From Vibrio sp. ED004 (GTDB lineage: Bacteria; Pseudomonadota; Gammaproteobacteria; Enterobacterales; Vibrionaceae), in the NCBI RefSeq assembly GCF_023206395.1, contig NZ_CP066150.1, positions 558,001 to 622,000 of the forward strand: a stretch of 64,000 nt of DNA, read 5' to 3'. Both the position numbers and the translations under genes were made by a program. The notes beneath the pieces were generated by a model. It worked only from the letters and a program-made list of their open reading frames with translations, was not told the DNA's origin and did no database searches. Position 1 is the stretch's first letter; each line of letters begins with the position of its first letter. Below, piece after piece: positions 59,791-64,000 of the stretch.

Positions 59791-60084
59791 ATATCCGGTG
59801 TTTGGATAATTAGTGGCTGATATTCAGTCAATACCAAGCGATAGGCGCCTGAGTCATGGCTTGGTATACCTCCTAGGCTCGTAATTTGGTCGCTATATCC
59901 CTAGGTTACTTGATCTATTTTTGCCCCTTCTCGCCACGATGTATCCAAATATCCATCAATGAGCTTTTCAACCTAAAAAGCGCCGATCTCAATAATCCAA
60001 CCTCGATCTCATTTGTATGACTTTTGCATTCTTTGGATCACAAAAATCACAGATTACCCTTAAATAAAATATCGTTAATGTAAT

Positions 60085-60103
60085 AATGAAACGGTATTTT
60101 AAA
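60085..60103 (+). promoter_or_regulatory. kdgR: KdgR-type operator upstream of the symporter gene
   Basis: AATGAAACGGTATTTTAAA matches the KdgR consensus at 17 of 19 positions. It lies 44 bases before the symporter start, a typical place for a repressor site. The remaining ~340 bases of the gap after the terminator show no gene. Confidence 0.75.
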
Positions 60104-60146
60104 AATTAAATCATTTAAACAGAACAATAATGAAAAGGGGTTCGTA

Positions 60147-61913
60147 ATGAATATCGACATGCTCGTTGTTGGTGTCTACTTTATCTTTATGATAGCGATT
60201 GGCGTCATCTTTAAACGTTTTGCAGGCAGCTCTACCAGTGATTACTTTCGTGGAGGAGGCAAGATGTTGTGGTGGATGGTTGGCTCTACCGCATTCATGA
60301 CGCAGTTTAGTGCTTGGACATTCACTGGCGCTGCGGGTAAGGCTTTTACCGATGGGTTCCCAATCATGGTTATTTTCATGGCGAACGCATTTGGCTTTCT
60401 ACTTTCTTGGTTGTTCTTTTCATACCGCTTTCGACAAATGCGTGTTGTTACACCTATTGAAGGTGTGCGTCGTCGCTTCGGTGCAACTAATGAACAAGTG
60501 TTTACGTGGGCGACAATGCCGACAAGTGTGGTTTACACCGGTATCTGGCTAAATGGTCTCGCACTCTTCGTTAGTGCTGTGTTTAAAGTTGATATCGAAA
60601 CCACGATTATTGTCACTGGTTTGATTGTTCTCTTTATTTCCGTACTGGGCGGAGCATGGGGGGTGGTTGCTTCAGACTTTGTGCAAATGGTTGTGATCAT
60701 GGCGGTGACGGTGGTTTGTGCTGTGGCTGCATTGGCAAAAATTGGTGGTCCAACGAATCTTATTGAACAGTTTCCTACCGACAGTGTAATGGGCTCTGAT
60801 ATGAACTATCCATTGCTGTTCATATCTTGGTTTATCTTCATGTTCGTTAAGCAGCTGCAAAACATCAACAACATGCAAGATTCATATCGCTTCTTATCGG
60901 CGAAAGATTCAGTTAACGCACGTAAAGCAGCACTCCTAGCGTTTGCATTGATGTTGATAGGACCGGCAATTTGGTTCTTACCACCTTGGGTAACGGCGAT
61001 TATCTATCCTGAAGCGGCAACTGTGCACGCAGCTGAGCTTGGTAGTAAAGCAGCTGATGCAGTCTATCTAGTGTTTGTCGAAAACGTCATGCCGGTTGGT
61101 ATGGTGGGACTGCTTATGTCGGCTGTATTTGCGGCAACAATGTCTTCAATGGATTCAGGTTTAAACCGAAATTCAGGTGTGTTTGTGCGTAACTTTTATG
61201 CGCCAATCATGAACAAAAACGCGGATGACAAGAAGTTGATGAGAGTGAGTCAGTTTATGACCGTGGTCTTTGGCATATTGATCATCATGGTCGCTCTGTT
61301 CATTAACTCCCTACGAGGTCTAAGCCTTTTCGACGCAATGATGTATGTAAGTACGCTATTACAAATGCCAATTCTAGTGCCATTGTTCTTCGGTATGTTT
61401 ATTAAGAAAACACCTGACTGGGCAGCTTGGGCGACATTAGTGGTGGGTATGATGGTGTCTTACATCGTGAGTTTTGTGCTTACAGCAGACGTCGTTGCCA
61501 ATCTATTAAACCTAGAAGTTCCGTTCACAGGACGTGAAGCGAGTGACCTAAAAGTTCTGCTTGGGGTTATTGGTCACCTTGTGATTACGGGTGGTTTCTT
61601 CTGCCTAACGACTAAGTTCTACAAAGAGCCAGTGGGCAAACGAAACACAGAACTTAAAGAGTTTTGGAGTGATGTTGCGACTCCTGTTATCGAAGAGGAA
61701 GGACAAGATGAAATGGATCGCCAACAACGCGACATGCTAGGCAAACTCATTCTGGTTTTCGGTGCACTTGTAACGGCGATGGTACTAATCCCGAACCCAT
61801 TCTGGGGTCGCATGGCCTTTATCTTCTGTGGCGCAGTGATTGTTACTGTGGGTTCTCTGTTATTGAAGAGTGCGAGGAAAACGCCTCGGTTAGAAGTATC
61901 TACATCCAAGTAA
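60147..61913 (+). CDS. Sodium:solute symporter (SSS/SLC5 family), probable uronate or oligouronate importer
   Basis: This 588-residue protein has about thirteen membrane helices and SSS family features: SDYFRGGGKMLWWMVGSTAFMTQFSAWTFTGAAG near the N-terminus and the later GMVGLLMSAVFAATMSSMDSGLNRNSGVF segment around the sodium site. The ATG follows AAAAGGGG. Its position between the uronate genes and its KdgR-type operator suggest import of uronate mono- or oligosaccharides. The actual substrate is inferred. Confidence 0.88.
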   Translation: MNIDMLVVGVYFIFMIAIGVIFKRFAGSSTSDYFRGGGKMLWWMVGSTAFMTQFSAWTFTGAAGKAFTDGFPIMVIFMANAFGFLLSWLFFSYRFRQMRVVTPIEGVRRRFGATNEQVFTWATMPTSVVYTGIWLNGLALFVSAVFKVDIETTIIVTGLIVLFISVLGGAWGVVASDFVQMVVIMAVTVVCAVAALAKIGGPTNLIEQFPTDSVMGSDMNYPLLFISWFIFMFVKQLQNINNMQDSYRFLSAKDSVNARKAALLAFALMLIGPAIWFLPPWVTAIIYPEAATVHAAELGSKAADAVYLVFVENVMPVGMVGLLMSAVFAATMSSMDSGLNRNSGVFVRNFYAPIMNKNADDKKLMRVSQFMTVVFGILIIMVALFINSLRGLSLFDAMMYVSTLLQMPILVPLFFGMFIKKTPDWAAWATLVVGMMVSYIVSFVLTADVVANLLNLEVPFTGREASDLKVLLGVIGHLVITGGFFCLTTKFYKEPVGKRNTELKEFWSDVATPVIEEEGQDEMDRQQRDMLGKLILVFGALVTAMVLIPNPFWGRMAFIFCGAVIVTVGSLLLKSARKTPRLEVSTSK

Positions 61914-61952
61914 TCGGCAATAACTAGTTATGTAGAAGTAACAAGAGTATAG

Positions 61953-61974
61953 GCCAGAGGGGACGCTCTCTGGC
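61953..61974 (+). terminator. Weak hairpin after the symporter gene
   Basis: GCCAGAG pairs with CTCTGGC around an eight-base loop and is followed by TTATAT. Confidence 0.45.
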
Positions 61975-62072
61975 TTATATGAACCACCTCGTTGAGGGGC
62001 TTTAGGAAACAATTTCATGATTGAATTTTTCCCTAAAGTTTATCAATACAGTTTTCTACAAGAGTTTGAATT

Positions 62073-63497
62073 ATGTCTTCATACATACATAAAGATTTTC
62101 TATTGCAGGGGGACACTGCCAAGCGTTTATATCACGATTACGCGGCAGGGCTTCCTATTATTGATTATCACAATCATTTAGATGCCAAAGAGATTTATGA
62201 CAACCACCAATACGACAATATTGCTCAGGCTTGGTTGAGTTGCGATCACTACTTGTGGCGTGCATTACGAAGTAACGGAGTCGATGAGCATTACATCACA
62301 GGTGATGCGAGTGATTATGAAAAGTTTCAAAAGTGGTGTGAGACCATGCCGTATCTTATCGGCAACCCTTTGTATCACTGGTGTCATTTGGAGCTTAAGA
62401 AATACTTTGGTCTCGATTTACTGCTCAACCTAGATAATTGCGAGGCTATTTGGCAACACTGTAATCAAAAACTCAGCCAAGAGTCTCTCCGATTCCAAGC
62501 TCTGCTTAAAGAGAGCCGAGTCGATACCTTGTGCACCACTGATGATCCACTGAGTGATTTGAGCTATCACGATAAGCTCAATCGTTCAGAATTTACTGTA
62601 CAAGTCTTACCGACATTCCGTGCTGATAGCCTGATTGAAATAGAGAATCAAAATAGCTTTTTAAAGACGCTCAATTCACTGGCTTCGATCACCGACACTG
62701 ACGTGGTCGATTTTGCAACCTACGCTCAAGCAATTACCTCTCGCGTGGATTATTTTGCACAGCACAACTGTTGTTTATCTGATTTAGGGTTAAAAGTTGT
62801 GGATTTTTCACACTATCACCCTGACGTACTTGATCAAGCTATAGCGAAGGTCAAACGTGGTGATGCGTTGAATAGTGGAGAAATTTCGCAGTTTAAGACG
62901 GCCGTTTTTGAAGTGCTTGGTAAGGCTTATCATAAACATGGTTGGTCGATGCAAATTCATATTGGAGTGTTAACTAATGTAAATCAGCGCCGCTTTGATG
63001 ATCTAGGCGGCGGTACGGGTTTCAGTGTTATCAGTGACAACCCAATTGCAGAAAACCTTAGTCATTTATTGAGTTTGTTAGATCAAGACCGCCAACTCCC
63101 TCAGACCATCGTATATAGCCTTAACCCGAAAGATAGCGCAGTGCTTGGGTCAATCATCGGCGCCTTTCAAGACAGTGATGCGCAGCCAGGTAAAGTGCAG
63201 CTTGGTTCTGCGTGGTGGTTTAACGATCATAAGGCGGGTATGGAAAAACAACTTCAAGATCTAGCAAATTTAGGGGCTCTAGGACGCTTTGTCGGAATGT
63301 TAACCGACTCTCGCAGCGTGTTGTCACTCTCTCGTCATGACTATTTTCGTCGCATTCTATGTAACTTACTTGGTAAGTGGGTCGATGACGGGGAGCTACC
63401 GAATGATGAGCCTTTGCTTAAACAGAGTGTCGAGAACATCTGTTATCAAAACGCCAAACAATACTTCAATTTTCATTCATCTAAAGATTTAGTATAG
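62073..63497 (+). CDS. uxaC: Uronate isomerase UxaC
   Basis: This 474-residue protein is full length for UxaC. It has the metal-binding motif DYHNHL (His33, His35), DHYLWRALRSNGV, NPLYHWCHLELKKYFG, and C-terminal GMLTDSRSVLSLSRHDYFRRILC. It interconverts glucuronate/fructuronate and galacturonate/tagaturonate in the cytoplasm. A lyase-like gene starts nine bases after its stop. UxaC would use the saturated ends released from the polymer, complementing the KdgF branch. No uxaB/uxuAB genes are visible in the window. Confidence 0.93.
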   Translation: MSSYIHKDFLLQGDTAKRLYHDYAAGLPIIDYHNHLDAKEIYDNHQYDNIAQAWLSCDHYLWRALRSNGVDEHYITGDASDYEKFQKWCETMPYLIGNPLYHWCHLELKKYFGLDLLLNLDNCEAIWQHCNQKLSQESLRFQALLKESRVDTLCTTDDPLSDLSYHDKLNRSEFTVQVLPTFRADSLIEIENQNSFLKTLNSLASITDTDVVDFATYAQAITSRVDYFAQHNCCLSDLGLKVVDFSHYHPDVLDQAIAKVKRGDALNSGEISQFKTAVFEVLGKAYHKHGWSMQIHIGVLTNVNQRRFDDLGGGTGFSVISDNPIAENLSHLLSLLDQDRQLPQTIVYSLNPKDSAVLGSIIGAFQDSDAQPGKVQLGSAWWFNDHKAGMEKQLQDLANLGALGRFVGMLTDSRSVLSLSRHDYFRRILCNLLGKWVDDGELPNDEPLLKQSVENICYQNAKQYFNFHSSKDLV

Positions 63498-63506
63498 GTA
63501 TCCATT

Positions 63507-64000
63507 ATGCTGCAGTTTACCTCTCAGGAAATGGCGGTCATTCGTCAAAATGCCAGCCAAGAGATCATCGAACAAATTATTCAAGATAATCAGGTTGTGC
63601 TTACTTCAGACATTCTCGTTCCACCTGATGCCCGCGCAACATGGAATTTATATTATTTTTGTCCCACGCATGGAGTTCGCTTAAGTTGGGATAGAGAGCG
63701 ACCCACTGAACATGTGTGCCCTGTTGATGGGGAAGTGCTTACTGGGGAACCATATGACGGAGCATGGTGGCGTTGGCTTAATGGGCTCAATTCGAAAGCG
63801 TGTAATGACCTAGGCTTACTTTGGCACATTACTCAAGACCACAAATACTTCGAAAAAGTTCGTGAGATCTTATTAGGTTATGCAGAATACTACCCGAATT
63901 ACGAAGAACATGGCGGTATTCCATACAATGGTCCAGGCAAAGCAAACGCGCAGACTCTTTGCGAAGCGAATTGCAATATTGATTTTGCCCGAGGCTATGA
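63507..64000 (+). CDS. Heparinase II/III-like polysaccharide lyase, N-terminal part (runs off window)
   Basis: Only the first ~164 residues are visible. The segment RATWNLYYFCPTHGVRLSWDRERPTEHVCPVDGEVLTGEPYDGAWWRW, seen here in outline at residues ~44-90, then LGLLWHITQDHKYFEKVREILLGYAEYY, match the N-terminal helical region of PL12/PL15-type lyases (heparinase II/III superfamily). These enzymes cleave uronic-acid polymers or oligomers to unsaturated products, which would feed KdgF. No signal peptide is visible, so it may act in the cytoplasm on imported oligosaccharides. The exact family needs the C-terminal part. Confidence 0.75.
   Translation, partial: MLQFTSQEMAVIRQNASQEIIEQIIQDNQVVLTSDILVPPDARATWNLYYFCPTHGVRLSWDRERPTEHVCPVDGEVLTGEPYDGAWWRWLNGLNSKACNDLGLLWHITQDHKYFEKVREILLGYAEYYPNYEEHGGIPYNGPGKANAQTLCEANCNIDFARGY

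Noticed and set aside
61990..62030. Possible KdgR site before uxaC
   Set aside because: GAAACAATTTC has the right half sites but only three bases between AAA and TTT, whereas the consensus needs five.

Overview
The window looks like chromosomal DNA of a marine gammaproteobacterium, most probably a Vibrio (Splendidus-like). The evidence is the gene content and order: a chemotaxis receptor, a pst operon and a GGDEF protein in a row; a MoxR/Bat von Willebrand operon; divergent malK and malEFG; and a uronate-catabolic cluster. I recall similar groupings on the second chromosome of vibrios, but I could not check this. No rRNA, tRNA, CRISPR array, phage or replication origin was seen.

Layout. 1-5.2 kb: the end of a TonB-dependent (probably heme-type) receptor, followed by a tightly packed secreted metallopeptidase and two DUF1566 proteins. 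5.2-6.5 kb: a frameshifted ISL3-family insertion sequence. 6.6-12.4 kb: a chemotaxis receptor divergent from pstSCAB. 12.4-13.7 kb: a second, open copy of the same IS. 13.9-16.1 kb: a GAF-GAF-GGDEF protein. 16.2-23.2 kb: a six-gene MoxR-DUF58-DUF4381-BatA-BatB/C-BatD operon. 23.6-26 kb: another chemotaxis receptor and a small protein. 26.2-31.7 kb: the maltose/maltodextrin transporter, malK divergent from malEFG, with MalT-like and CRP-like sites between. 32.4-38.9 kb: a small hypothetical gene, a thioesterase, a peptide-binding protein, an EamA transporter with a divergent AraC regulator, an endonuclease I gene broken by an in-frame stop, and a small membrane protein. 39-43.5 kb: a LolD-like ATPase, an FtsX-like permease and an AttH-like lipoprotein. 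43.9-49.6 kb: a lectin-like protein, a DUF1499 protein and an RND efflux pair. 50-56 kb: small membrane, oxidoreductase, PhyH dioxygenase, GGDEF, EamA and MFS genes. 56.4-64 kb: an IclR regulator divergent from kduD, a broken ygjV-like gene, kdgF, an RpiB/DhuI-type isomerase, an SSS symporter, uxaC and the start of a heparinase II/III-like lyase.

How parts work together. The last cluster can be read as a pathway: a lyase makes unsaturated uronates, KdgF opens them, the RpiB-type isomerase and KduD take them to 2-keto-3-deoxygluconate, and UxaC handles saturated hexuronates. KdgR-type palindromes lie upstream of kduD and of the symporter. The pst and mal operons both carry a hairpin directly after the binding-protein gene, which may keep that protein in excess.

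The most striking observation is the IS pair. Both copies have perfect 8-bp target duplications. In both, the duplication starts at the first base after the stem of a Rho-independent terminator, and both copies have the same orientation relative to that terminator. The IS leader can also fold into a hairpin that ends one base before the transposase start. Three genes carry small lesions: the first transposase copy (+1 base), endonuclease I (TGA) and the ygjV-like gene (TAA).
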